NCBI RefSeq assembly: GCF_000284295.1
Contig: NC_017093.1
Coordinates: 992,001-1,056,000 of the forward strand
DNA length: 64,000 bases
Direction of reading: 5' to 3'
Source: Actinoplanes missouriensis 431
GTDB lineage: Bacteria > Actinomycetota > Actinomycetes > Mycobacteriales > Micromonosporaceae
Shown: positions 1 to 8,153 of the stretch, piece after piece
Position numbering within the stretch: position 1 is the stretch's first letter
Layout: the number at the start of each line of letters is the position of its first letter
The notes under the pieces: model-generated
The model's database searches: none
Seen by the model: only the letters and a program-made list of their open reading frames with translations
What the model was told of the DNA's origin: nothing
Position numbers and translations under genes: made by a program

Positions 1-1253
1 TGAGCGCGGTGCCGGTCTGGGTCATGTCGGTGGACCGGGCGATCGAGCAGTTCGCCGGCGGCGCGAAGTTCGACGTCGTGATCGTCGACGAGGCGTCCCA
101 GGCGGACCTGTTCGCGCTGCCGGTGCTCTCGCTCGCCGAGCGGGCCGTGGTGGTCGGCGACGACCAGCAGATCGGTCCGCAGCTGGGCTTCGTCGGGTCG
201 GTGACCGGGCTGATCCAACGGCACCTGGACGACGTGCCGTCGGCCGAGCACTTCGACCCGGAGTCCTCGCTCTACGACCACGCGGTGCGCCGCTCGCCGG
301 AGCGGATCCTGCTGACCGAGCACTTCCGGTGCGTGCCGCAGATCATCGAGTTCTCGTCCCGGCACTACTACGACCACAAGATCATGCCGCTGCGCGCCGA
401 CCGGCCGGTGCTGCCGCCGATCCAGACGGTCTTCTGCGCGTCCGGGGTACGTCAGTCGCTGGCCGGTTTCGGCGATGTCAACCTGGAGGAGTCGGCGGCC
501 CTCGTCGAGCGGGTCACCAAGATCGTGGCGGATCCGCGGTACGACGGCCGGACGCTCGGCGTGATCAGCCTGCTGAGCAGCAGTGGGCAGGCCGCGCACC
601 TGTTGACCCAGCTGCGCGAGGCGATCGGCGAGGACGAGATCGAGGCCCGGCGGCTGCGGGTCGGTGACGCGTACACGTTCCAGGGCGACGAACGCGACGT
701 CATGCTCGTCTCGATGGTGGTGTCCGAGAACGATCCTCGGGTGGCGGCGTTCACGAAGCGCGACTACCACCGGCGGATCAACGTGGCGGCGTCCCGGGCC
801 CGGGACCAGCTCTGGATCTTCCATTCGGTGCGGCCCTCGGCGCTCGCGGCCGACGACGCCCGGGGACTGCTCCTGTCGTACGCGCTGAACCTGCCCACCG
901 AGGCCGCGGCCGCCGACCTGGCCGCCCGCTGCGAGAGCGACTTCGAGCGTGCGGTGCTGAAGCTCCTGGTCGAGCGGGGGTACCGTCCGATCCCGCAGTT
1001 CCGGATCGGTGGCTACCGGATCGACTTCGTGCTGAACGCTCCGGACGGGCGCCGGCTCGCGATCGAGTGCGACGGGGACGCGTACCACGGCCCGGAGCGC
1101 TGGGAGAGCGACATGCGCCGGCAGTCGGTGCTGGAGCGGGTCGGCAACTGCGTGTTCGTGCGGATCCGGGGCAGCGTCTTCGCCCGGGAGCCGGAGGCGG
1201 CCATGCGGCCGCTCTGGCAGCGGATCGCGGAGTTGGAGATCGCCACTACATAA
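1..1253 (+). CDS. Superfamily 1 (DNA2/NAM7, COG1112-type) helicase with C-terminal DUF559/Vsr-like nuclease domain, 5' truncated by window edge
   Basis: The reading frame is open at the left edge (codons in phase from base 3), so the Walker A part and any N-terminal domains lie outside. Visible helicase motifs are VIVDEASQ (motif II, Walker B), GDDQQIGP (III), TEHFRCVPQI (IV), GDAYTFQGDERD (V) and INVAASRARDQLW (VI). From about residue 305 a second domain follows, with YRIDFV, then AIECDGDAYHG and a basic helix, the pattern of DUF559/Vsr/MTES_1575-type restriction-fold nucleases (D...ExD). It should therefore couple ATP-driven nucleic-acid translocation to cleavage. Proteins of this architecture are often very large and some sit in antiviral or repair loci; which applies here is not visible. 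No partner gene follows within 330 bases. Confidence 0.85.
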   Translation, partial: SAVPVWVMSVDRAIEQFAGGAKFDVVIVDEASQADLFALPVLSLAERAVVVGDDQQIGPQLGFVGSVTGLIQRHLDDVPSAEHFDPESSLYDHAVRRSPERILLTEHFRCVPQIIEFSSRHYYDHKIMPLRADRPVLPPIQTVFCASGVRQSLAGFGDVNLEESAALVERVTKIVADPRYDGRTLGVISLLSSSGQAAHLLTQLREAIGEDEIEARRLRVGDAYTFQGDERDVMLVSMVVSENDPRVAAFTKRDYHRRINVAASRARDQLWIFHSVRPSALAADDARGLLLSYALNLPTEAAAADLAARCESDFERAVLKLLVERGYRPIPQFRIGGYRIDFVLNAPDGRRLAIECDGDAYHGPERWESDMRRQSVLERVGNCVFVRIRGSVFAREPEAAMRPLWQRIAELEIATT

Positions 1254-1583
1254 AGCACTCTTCTGCTGGCGGTGAGTGCATGTGGACGGTCGGGTTCGGG
1301 TACAAGATTGCGCAAGGTTCCAAGGCCAACACTTGTAGTAACTGTCTGTCATGGAGTTCTCGGCGGCATTTCGGCGTAAATGCGGAGTGACGAGGTCATC
1401 CGATCGGTTGTTTCGTCTCTCTGGATGGGCGATAATTCCCTGCTCCTGGCCCCGCTGGCGGAAACGTCAAAACTTTGACGCTTGTGTCCACTGTTACTAC
1501 GGCCCGGTGACGGGTCGTAATAGGTGAGGGGTCTTGAGGTTGGTCGGGGGAGCAGCCGTGCGTGAGGGGGGAGGTGTCGTGGA
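1254..1583. other. Intergenic region without a supported gene
   Basis: This 330-base gap is less GC-rich than its surroundings and has no convincing reading frame. It holds a 16-base inverted repeat (listed separately) and ends in a strong purine-rich ribosome binding site (GGGGGGAGG) ahead of the EAL gene. It probably carries the promoter of that gene. I found no well-spaced -35/-10 pair. Confidence 0.5.
1465..1480. promoter_or_regulatory. Perfect palindrome upstream of EAL-domain gene, candidate operator
   Basis: The bases read CGTCAAA-AC-TTTGACG, two perfect 7-base arms around a 2-base centre. It lies about 100 bases upstream of the signalling protein start, in the only AT-richer stretch nearby. 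The right arm contains TTGACG, which could serve as a -35 element, so a bound repressor would block the promoter. Function is inferred from symmetry and position only. Confidence 0.35.
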
Positions 1584-3284
1584 ATGACCGTGCCCGAAGA
1601 ACGGGAGCGCTGGTCGCCGGCCCCGCCGTCGGCTCTGCCCGAACCACGGCAGCCCGCCGAGGACCGCGCCGCCTGGTTCACCTACTCCGCGGCCGGTGAC
1701 CAGATCGTCTGGTCCGCCGCGCTCTCCGCGATGCTCGGCCGCCCGCCCGCCGAGAAGGAGATGACCCGGCAGATACTCGCCCGTTACGTGCACCGCGACG
1801 ACCACGCGAAAGCGCTCGGCGCGATCACCGAGGCGTGGACCAGCCGGAACACCGTGCACACCACGGTCCGGCTGATGCGCACCGACGGCGGCTGGTTCGA
1901 CGTGGACTGCCGGCTCGAGCCGATGATGAGCCCGGACGGCACGGTCCGCGGCCTGCGCGGCACGGTCCAGGACGTCACCCACCGGGAGCGGACCCGCCGG
2001 GAGAACGCGCGGCTCACCCGGCGCGGTGAGACCGTGCAGGCGTCCCTGATCGAGCCGGACCCGGCGACCGGCCTGCTCACCCGGGCCCGGTTCGCCGACG
2101 AGATCGACCGGGCGCTGCGCGGTTCGGCCGGCGCGGTGCTGGTGGTGCGGGTCCAGGCGGAGGACGACGGCGAGGACGGGGTGCGCCCCGAGCGCAACGG
2201 CGAGCTGCTGCGCCGCGCCGCGCGGCTGCTGGAGGACCGGATCCCCCCGGAGCATCTGCTCGGCCGGGTCGGGCCCAACGAGATCGGTGTCCTGCTCGCC
2301 GCGGCCGCCTGGAACACGGCTCACGAGCACGCCCGCCGGCTGATCGACGCGCTGCGGTCCGCGCCGCCGGCCGACCGATGCCCGCGAGCCACCGCCTGGG
2401 GCGGCCTGGTCCGCTTCGAGCAGGACGCCGAGGCCGGCAGCCACGACCTGCTGATCGACGCCGAGCAGGCTTGGCGGCAGTCCCGCGAGCTGCGCCGGCC
2501 GCTCACCCTGGTGGCGCATCCGGTTCCGGTGCGGGACCGGCAGGGGTCGTACCGCAGCCGGGTCGCCGACGCGCTCGGCACCGACCGGTTCACGCTCTAC
2601 TCGCAGCCGATCCTGGAGCTGCAGACCAACAAGGTGACCCGGCACGAACTGCTGCTGCGGGTGATCGACGAGGCCGACGGCCCGCAGTCGCCGATCCAGG
2701 TGCTGGACACCGCCGAGCGGCTCGACGCGATCTTCGACATCGACCTCTGGGTGGTGGAGCGGGCCATGCGGCTCGCCGCCGAGGAGCCCGGCCTCTGCCT
2801 GCAGGTCAATCTCTCCGGTCGCTCGGTCGGCGACCCCCGGCTCACCGCCGAGGTGGAGAAACTGCTCGACCGGTACGCGGTGGATCCGGCACAGCTCACC
2901 TTCGAGATCACCGAGACCGCGCTGATCGGCAACCTGAGTGAGGCGCGCCGCTTCGCCGACCGGGTCCGTGACCTCGGCTGCGGTCTGGCGCTCGACGACT
3001 TCGGCTCCGGGTACGCGTCGTTCCGCTACCTGCGGCTCTTCCCGATCGACCTCGTCAAGATCGACGGGGAGTATGTGGTGGATCTGGTCGACAACCCGCA
3101 GGACCAGGTGCTGGTCCGGGCGCTGGTGCAGGTCTGCCAGGCGTACGGGATCCACACCGTCGCCGAGTTCGTGCAGGACGAGCCGACCCTGCGGATGCTG
3201 CGTGAGCTGGGCGTCGACTACGTGCAGGGCTATCTGATCGGCCGGCCGTCACCGGTTCCGCCGGGCCGATTGCACAACGCCTGA
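1584..3284 (+). CDS. PAS - degenerate GGDEF - EAL protein, putative c-di-GMP phosphodiesterase
   Basis: 566 residues, predicted cytoplasmic. A PAS-type sensor fold spans about residues 30-135. A GGDEF-like domain (about 155-310) has GPNEI where the signature GGDEF should be, so it is not expected to make c-di-GMP. The EAL domain (about 325-560) has HELLLR in place of the EAL signature (the catalytic Glu is kept), then NLSGRS, FEITETAL, LDDFGSGYASF, VKIDGEY, VAEFVQDE and VQGYLIG. The metal-binding and catalytic residues therefore look complete, which favours an active phosphodiesterase. ATG start with a strong purine-rich ribosome binding site (GGGGGGAGG). The oligoribonuclease (orn) at 44.7 kb would finish degradation of the pGpG product, though the two are not linked. 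Confidence 0.88.
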   Translation: MTVPEERERWSPAPPSALPEPRQPAEDRAAWFTYSAAGDQIVWSAALSAMLGRPPAEKEMTRQILARYVHRDDHAKALGAITEAWTSRNTVHTTVRLMRTDGGWFDVDCRLEPMMSPDGTVRGLRGTVQDVTHRERTRRENARLTRRGETVQASLIEPDPATGLLTRARFADEIDRALRGSAGAVLVVRVQAEDDGEDGVRPERNGELLRRAARLLEDRIPPEHLLGRVGPNEIGVLLAAAAWNTAHEHARRLIDALRSAPPADRCPRATAWGGLVRFEQDAEAGSHDLLIDAEQAWRQSRELRRPLTLVAHPVPVRDRQGSYRSRVADALGTDRFTLYSQPILELQTNKVTRHELLLRVIDEADGPQSPIQVLDTAERLDAIFDIDLWVVERAMRLAAEEPGLCLQVNLSGRSVGDPRLTAEVEKLLDRYAVDPAQLTFEITETALIGNLSEARRFADRVRDLGCGLALDDFGSGYASFRYLRLFPIDLVKIDGEYVVDLVDNPQDQVLVRALVQVCQAYGIHTVAEFVQDEPTLRMLRELGVDYVQGYLIGRPSPVPPGRLHNA

Positions 3285-3303
3285 CGCGGGTAACGTGCGG
3301 TGC

Positions 3304-3693
3304 ATGGAGCACTTCACGATTGCGACCGTCGCTGAGCAGAGTCCCGACTTCCGCCGCGTCCTCTGGACCGGTAAGCACACCCAGCTCGTGGTCATGACGA
3401 TTCCATCGGGCGGCGAGATCGGCGAGGAGGTCCACGAGGTGGACCAGATCCTCACCTTCGTCAGCGGTGTCGGCAAGGCCATCATCTCGGGTCAGACCCG
3501 CAAGGTCGCGCAGGGCGACCTGGTCGTGGTGCCCGCCGGGCGCAAGCACAACTTCCTCAACGACGGCCCGAACCCGCTGGTCCTCTACACGGTTTACGGC
3601 CCGCCGGAGCACGCGGACGGCGCCGTGCACAAGACCAAGGAAGAGGCCGACGCGGCCGAGGAAGCCGGCCAGGACGAGCCGCCGTCGGCGTGA
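3304..3693 (+). CDS. Cupin-domain protein
   Basis: 129 residues forming one small beta-barrel cupin. GGEIGEEVHEVDQ is cupin motif 1 (GX5HXH-like, with Glu/His ligands) and GDLVVVPAGRKHNF is motif 2. The C-terminus is a charged Glu/Ala-rich tail. Such stand-alone cupins resemble mannose-6-phosphate isomerase C-domains and bind a metal; the substrate cannot be told. ATG at 3304 is preferred over an in-frame GTG at 3295 because family members start close to the first strand. A perfect 17-bp hairpin just downstream ends the transcript. Confidence 0.8.
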   Translation: MEHFTIATVAEQSPDFRRVLWTGKHTQLVVMTIPSGGEIGEEVHEVDQILTFVSGVGKAIISGQTRKVAQGDLVVVPAGRKHNFLNDGPNPLVLYTVYGPPEHADGAVHKTKEEADAAEEAGQDEPPSA

Positions 3694-3725
3694 CGCGCGC
3701 GGCTCCGGCGACTGATCGGTTAAAA

Positions 3726-3775
3726 CGACGCCGGAACCGGCCGAGGCCCCCCAGCCAGCCGGTTCCGGCGTCGTG
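3726..3775 (+). terminator. Strong hairpin terminator after cupin gene
   Basis: Perfect inverted repeat with 17-base arms (3726-3742 and 3759-3775) around a 16-base loop. It begins 33 bases after the cupin stop. No T-tract follows, as is usual for actinobacterial terminators. Confidence 0.75.
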
Positions 3776-3913
3776 TCGGGGTGAAAGTCCTTCGACAGAC
3801 TACCCGGCAACGTTCATGTAAGTCGATCGAAACGACGCGTTATATATAGGCCCCCGCGGATGAGGGCGGCCCCGGCTGCCTCCGCCCGGCGCGATCACCA
3901 CTAACCTGCGAAC

Positions 3914-4399
3914 ATGACTGAGCCCATCGACGGCGGGCCGCGCTGGCTGACCGACGAGCAGCAGCACACCTGGCGCCGCCTGGTCGAGGTGCTCGTCAAG
4001 GTGCCGGCCGCGCTGGAGGCCCAGCTGCAACGGGACGCCGGGCTGACCCACATGGGCTACCTGGTCCTGATGACCCTCTCCGAGCGCCCCGACCGCCGCC
4101 TGTCCATGAGCAAGCTGGCGAAACTGGCCTGCGCGTCGCTGTCCCGGCTCTCCCACGTGGTGGCTCGCCTGGAGGAGAAGGGCTGGATCCGCCGCGAGCG
4201 GGACCCGGACGACGGCCGGGTCCAGATCGCCGTGCTCACCGACGAGGGGTACGACAAGGTCGTGGCGACCGCGCCCGGCCACGCCGAGGCGGTGCACCAG
4301 CTGATCTTCGACCGGCTCACCGTGGCGCAGGTGCGGCAGCTCAACCGGGTGACCGAGGCCCTGCTGGAACAGCCCCTGGAGGTCCGGGAGAAGCGTTAG
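3914..4399 (+). CDS. MarR-family transcriptional regulator
   Basis: 161 residues with the MarR winged helix-turn-helix: the recognition region KLACASLSRLSHVVARLEEKG is followed by the wing RRERDPDDGRVQIAVLT. MarR dimers typically repress nearby genes and respond to small phenolic or lipophilic ligands. Upstream at 3841-3848 is an AT-rich -10-like TATATATA in otherwise GC-rich DNA. The stop codon overlaps the stop of the convergent glycosidase-like gene by 4 bases. No obvious target gene is adjacent. Confidence 0.88.
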   Translation: MTEPIDGGPRWLTDEQQHTWRRLVEVLVKVPAALEAQLQRDAGLTHMGYLVLMTLSERPDRRLSMSKLAKLACASLSRLSHVVARLEEKGWIRRERDPDDGRVQIAVLTDEGYDKVVATAPGHAEAVHQLIFDRLTVAQVRQLNRVTEALLEQPLEVREKR

Positions 4400-5382
4400 G
4401 CCCTGGCGTACGCCGGAGCCGAGCGGTCGGCCAGCAGGTCCAGGCAGAGCGCCGCGGTCCGTTCGTCGGACGACGTGCCGCGACCCTCACCGGTGTCCGG
4501 GTCGTACGCCGCGTAGTGCCCGTTCGCGTGGACCAGGCCGGTCACCGCGGTCCGCAGCCGGTCGGCCTCGGCGCGCTGGCCGTGCACGAGCAGTCCCCGG
4601 CGCAGCAGCCAGTTCAGGTCGACCCGGATCGGCCCGCGGCCGCCACCGTCGTTCTCCGGCACCGGCAGCCCGGTCCGCGACGGCAGCCCGAACCGCTCCG
4701 ACGCCATCTCGGCGCGGATCGCCTCGGCGTGCTCGGCCGGCAGGTCCGGGAGCAGCAGCGGCAGCAGTCCCGCTGCCGTGTGCGCCGGGCCGGGCTCGCC
4801 GGTGCGCGGGTCACGGGATCGGAACGTGCCGGTCACCGGGTCCCAGAGCCGGCGGACCAGCGCCTCGGCGATCGCCTGCGCCCGATCCCGGTGCCGGTCG
4901 GCGTCGGCGGGCCGGCCCAGCGCGCCGGCCATCTGGGCCAGGGCGAGATCGGCGGCGCCGAGGATCGCGTCGAAGCCGGGGTGTGACGTCTCGCCGGTCA
5001 GGTACTCCTGCTGAGCCGAGAGCCGGGGGTAGAGCCAGGAGATCTCGGCCTGTGCCTGCCGGACGTGGGCCGCCCCGTGCGCCGCGCAATGCCGGTAGAC
5101 CTCCCACGCCGCCACCGCGTGCAGGGGCGGGGTCGCTTGGCGGGTGCGGCTCCGGCCGTACCCGGGAAAGGTCGTGCAGGTCTCGGAAGGCAGCTGGCCG
5201 GTGGGTCGCTGGGCCTCGAAGAGGCCTCGGAGGCGCTGCCAGGCGCGCGCCGGATCGGTGTAGGCGAAGCCGATCGCGGTGACGGCGATGTCCCAGCTCG
5301 CCGGGGCGGAGCGGCCCGCGCGACCGGTGTCGAGGACCCAGGTCGCGGACTTCCAGAGTTCGGCGGAGACGTCTGCGTGCAT
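4396..5382 (-). CDS. (alpha/alpha)6-barrel glycosidase-like protein (trehalase/GH63-type MGH1-like domain)
   Basis: 328 residues with no signal peptide. Features typical of glycoside hydrolase alpha-toroids are present: PPLHAVAAWEVYRH, a Trp/Tyr-rich helix, LWDPVTGTFRSRDPRTGE, HTAAGLLPLLLPDLP, SERFGLPSRTGLPVP and a late VDLNWLLRRGL. Family members trim alpha-glucosidic sugars, and this gene may be a cytoplasmic glucosidase/trehalase relative. The substrate is not determined. Start ATG at 5382 with AAGGG upstream; the open frame extends to 5829, but that part is antisense to the next gene and not protein-like. The stop overlaps the convergent marR stop. Confidence 0.65.
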   Translation of the reverse strand: MHADVSAELWKSATWVLDTGRAGRSAPASWDIAVTAIGFAYTDPARAWQRLRGLFEAQRPTGQLPSETCTTFPGYGRSRTRQATPPLHAVAAWEVYRHCAAHGAAHVRQAQAEISWLYPRLSAQQEYLTGETSHPGFDAILGAADLALAQMAGALGRPADADRHRDRAQAIAEALVRRLWDPVTGTFRSRDPRTGEPGPAHTAAGLLPLLLPDLPAEHAEAIRAEMASERFGLPSRTGLPVPENDGGGRGPIRVDLNWLLRRGLLVHGQRAEADRLRTAVTGLVHANGHYAAYDPDTGEGRGTSSDERTAALCLDLLADRSAPAYARA

Positions 5383-5455
5383 CGTATTGAGACCCTTCCC
5401 TGCCCGAGCCGATGGAAACCTGATGATCGGCGGGGGAGGGGCCGGCTTGAGGAAA

Positions 5456-6532
5456 TCAGTCCGCCGCAACGGCGAGCCAGAGACGACTGCGGCGGCCCGG
5501 CAGATAGGGCGAGTCCAGCCGCTTCGCGACCACTCCGGGCAGGCCCTGCGCCCGGGCGGCCTCACGGGCGAACTCGCCACCGCCGGCGAAGAACGGGGGC
5601 GTCTGCCAGTGGTCCCCGGCCAGGGCCAGCCCGTCCAGCAGCTCACGGCGCTCCGAGTACCGGACCAGCTCCATCGTGGAGTGCCCCTCCAGCCACAGCA
5701 GGTCGTACACCAGGAACTGCACCGGCGTGCGCTCCGCCGCCCGCCGCGCCGCCGCGGAGTCCTTCGGCGCGGTGCGCCGATCCAGGAGCTCGGGCGCGGG
5801 CCGGGCGCCGTCGAACGCGACGATCTCACCGTCGAGCACGGCCTCGACCGGGGCGAGCGCCGGGCCGATCGGCCGGATCTCCGGGTACCACGAGGTCACA
5901 TCGACGCCGTCGGCGTCGGTCAGGCGAGATCTTCCACCGGAGATGTACGCGGTGACCCGCCGCCCGCCCCAGCGCATCTCATAACCCCAGTCGGCGTCGT
6001 CGGCCGGGAGTCCCGCCGCCCGGGTCGCCAGCATCGGGGCGACCACCTCGGGCATCGGCTCCCAGCCCGGTTCGGCCGGATCCATCCGGCGCACCATCCA
6101 GTCCCTGCCGCCGGTCTGGAAGAACACGTACCGTCCGGTGGTCCGCTCCCCGTGGAAGGTCACGCCGATCTCGTCGTCGCGCCACTTGTCGGTCTCGTAG
6201 GTGCCCCGGTCGTGGATCGTCATCCGGCCGCCGCCGTACTCGCCGGCCGGGATCTCGCCGGCGAAGTCGAGGTACTCCAACGGGTGATCCTCGGTGTGCT
6301 TGGCGAGATTGTTCCGAGCCTGATCCCGGGGGAGTCCGCGCGGCACGGCGAACGAGACGAGCACGCCGTCGTGTTCCAGCCGGACGTCCCAGTGCAGGCT
6401 GCGGGCGTGATGCTGCTGGATGACGAAGCGGTTCGTGGTAACCGTGCTCGTCGTCCTGATGGCCGGTGGGATCGGCTCCGGGGTGCGGCGGGCGTCCCGC
6501 TTGCGGCGGTAGTCGTCGAGGCGGTCCGTCAT
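5456..6532 (-). CDS. LigD-like protein: 3'-phosphoesterase domain fused to an apparently dead ATP-dependent DNA ligase domain
   Basis: 358 residues. Residues about 34-150 form a LigD-type phosphoesterase domain with the expected HHARSLHWD (H41/H42, H47, D49) and AGEIPAGEYGGG...IHDRGTY, so removal of 3'-phosphate or ribonucleotide ends is plausible. Residues about 165-355 resemble the nucleotidyltransferase domain of LigD ligases: LDGEIVAF (motif III, 233-240), LVYDLLW (IV) and GVVAKRLDSPYLPGRRSR (V). But motif I, normally E-x-K-x-D-G, reads EMRWGG (185-190), lacking both the lysine that carries AMP and the aspartate. The terminal motif V lysine after W352 is absent too, and no OB-fold follows. 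Ligation activity is not expected. It may be a structural or end-binding factor in non-homologous end joining; no ku or ligD is in view. Confidence 0.85.
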   Translation of the reverse strand: MTDRLDDYRRKRDARRTPEPIPPAIRTTSTVTTNRFVIQQHHARSLHWDVRLEHDGVLVSFAVPRGLPRDQARNNLAKHTEDHPLEYLDFAGEIPAGEYGGGRMTIHDRGTYETDKWRDDEIGVTFHGERTTGRYVFFQTGGRDWMVRRMDPAEPGWEPMPEVVAPMLATRAAGLPADDADWGYEMRWGGRRVTAYISGGRSRLTDADGVDVTSWYPEIRPIGPALAPVEAVLDGEIVAFDGARPAPELLDRRTAPKDSAAARRAAERTPVQFLVYDLLWLEGHSTMELVRYSERRELLDGLALAGDHWQTPPFFAGGGEFAREAARAQGLPGVVAKRLDSPYLPGRRSRLWLAVAAD

Positions 6533-6618
6533 ACCCTTATTGTCTGCCCGCGCGCATCGAGAAATACACCGGTGTAACTCGGGTGAGAACTGTCGTACCC
6601 CCGTGGTGGGGTGTCGGC

Positions 6619-6789
6619 ATGCAGAACTCCGCGGTGCCGTTCGTCGTCGTCTGGCAGTCCACCCCCGAGGCCGCGCGGCTGCCCGCCGGCAGTGATCCGC
6701 GGACCGCGCGCCGGATCCTGCGGATGCGCCGGGCGGTCGCGCTGGCCCGTGCCGACCGGGCTTTCGGTGAGCTGGTCAGCAGCTCCTGA
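6619..6789 (+). CDS. Small hypothetical protein, 56 residues
   Basis: A short frame starting at ATG 6619, seven bases after GGTGGGG. It encodes a hydrophobic beginning (NSAVPFVVVWQ) and a basic C-terminal helix (ARRILRMRRAVALARADR). Third-position GC looks coding. No family is recognised. It sits between the LigD-like gene (divergent) and the monooxygenase. It could be a false frame in GC-rich DNA. Confidence 0.35.
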   Translation: MQNSAVPFVVVWQSTPEAARLPAGSDPRTARRILRMRRAVALARADRAFGELVSSS

Positions 6790-6896
6790 CCGAACAAATC
6801 GGACTTGATGTCGATCGCGGGTGTTCCCCCGCGGTGATGGCGGGGGGTAGTGTCTTGGCTCCGGCCCGTATCCATCGACAAGAAAGCTCTGGTGCG

Positions 6897-8003
6897 ATGA
6901 CCTTGCGCATCCTTGTGGTGGGCGCCGGCATCTCCGGCCTGGCTGCGGCGCGAGGGCTGCGCATCGCCGGATTCCGGCCGGACGTGGTGGAGGCGCTGCC
7001 CGCCACCGTCGTGCCGGGCGCCGGCATCTACCTTCCGGGCAATGCGTCACGGGCCCTGCGGCTGCTCGGGCTCGACGTCCCGCTGCGACCGCTCGGCGAT
7101 CTGATCTTCCGGCAGGTCTTCCTGGACGCGCGCGGCCGCGAGCTCTTCGAGATGGACGTCGCGGCTCTGTGGGCGGGCGTCGGCGAGTCACGGGCGCTGT
7201 CCCGCGCCGATCTGCAGCAGGTGCTGCTCACCGGGGTCGGCGGAGAGGTGCGCTTCGAGACCGAGGTCACCGGGCTGGAGATCGTCGAGGGCGCGGCGAA
7301 AGTGGAGTTCTCCACCGGCGGCGTCGCGGAGTACGACCTGGTCGTCGGCGCGGACGGCCGGCGCTCCACGATCCGCGAGAAAGTGGGTCTCGGTGGTCCC
7401 GCCGTGCCGACCGGGCAGATCGTCTACCGCTCGGTGGTGAGCGGCGGGCCGCCGCTCACCGACTGGACGGCGGTGCTCGGGCGCCGGGCCTCCTTCGTCG
7501 CGATGCCGATGGGCGGCCGCAGGATCTACTGCTACGCCGACGAGACCGCGCCGGACAGTCCCAACCCGGACGACCCGCGGGCCCGCATGCTCGAGCTCTT
7601 CGAGTCGTTCGGCGGTCCGGTGCCGGCCATCCTGGACAAGATCGAGAAAGTGCAGGTCGCGCGGACCGACGAGGTCGTGCTGCCGAGCTGGTCCAAGGGC
7701 CCGGTCGTGCTCGCCGGCGACGCGGCGCACGCCACCGCGCCGACCCTGGCCCAGGGCGCGGCGATGTCGTTCGAGGACGGTTACGTGCTGGGCCAGGAGC
7801 TCCGGGCCTCGGCCGACGACATCCCGGCGGCCCTGCGGGCGTTCGAGCGGCGGCGCCGGCCGCGCTGCGGCGAGGTGCGCGAGCGGACCCGGGAGCGGGA
7901 CCGCACCCGCGACGTCCCGCCCACGCTGCGTGACCCGATGCTGCGCCGGCGTGGCCTGCGTCTCTTCACCGACCACTATCGCGAGCTGGTGTCTCCGGTT
8001 TAG
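6897..8003 (+). CDS. FAD-dependent monooxygenase (aromatic-ring hydroxylase family)
   Basis: 368 residues. VVGAGISGLAAARGL near the N-terminus is the Rossmann GxGxxG for FAD, LVVGADGRRSTIREKVG is the DG motif that contacts FAD and NAD(P)H, and VVLAGDAAHATAPTLAQGA is the GD motif. This is the pattern of class A flavoprotein hydroxylases such as salicylate or 3-hydroxybenzoate hydroxylase. The substrate is unknown. The in-frame ATG at 6897 just before the Rossmann strand is taken as the start; an upstream ATG at 6834 would add an unlikely tail. It stands alone between unrelated genes. Confidence 0.85.
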   Translation: MTLRILVVGAGISGLAAARGLRIAGFRPDVVEALPATVVPGAGIYLPGNASRALRLLGLDVPLRPLGDLIFRQVFLDARGRELFEMDVAALWAGVGESRALSRADLQQVLLTGVGGEVRFETEVTGLEIVEGAAKVEFSTGGVAEYDLVVGADGRRSTIREKVGLGGPAVPTGQIVYRSVVSGGPPLTDWTAVLGRRASFVAMPMGGRRIYCYADETAPDSPNPDDPRARMLELFESFGGPVPAILDKIEKVQVARTDEVVLPSWSKGPVVLAGDAAHATAPTLAQGAAMSFEDGYVLGQELRASADDIPAALRAFERRRRPRCGEVRERTRERDRTRDVPPTLRDPMLRRRGLRLFTDHYRELVSPV

Positions 8004-8153
8004 ACCCTCTTACCTGCATGGATCTTGTCCATGTGGGCCGGTTGGGTCCCCCCGCGCCAGCCGAAGGTCATGAGGGGGACTATCCTGCCCACGGGATACG
8101 CCCGATCTTCAGGGGTACCCCGAGAGGGACGAACGAGACAACGGAGGCATTTC

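Noticed and set aside
1497..3155. 552-codon minus-strand frame opposite the EAL gene
   Set aside because: Shadow frame of a well-supported gene; composition is Arg/Gly/Pro/Val noise.
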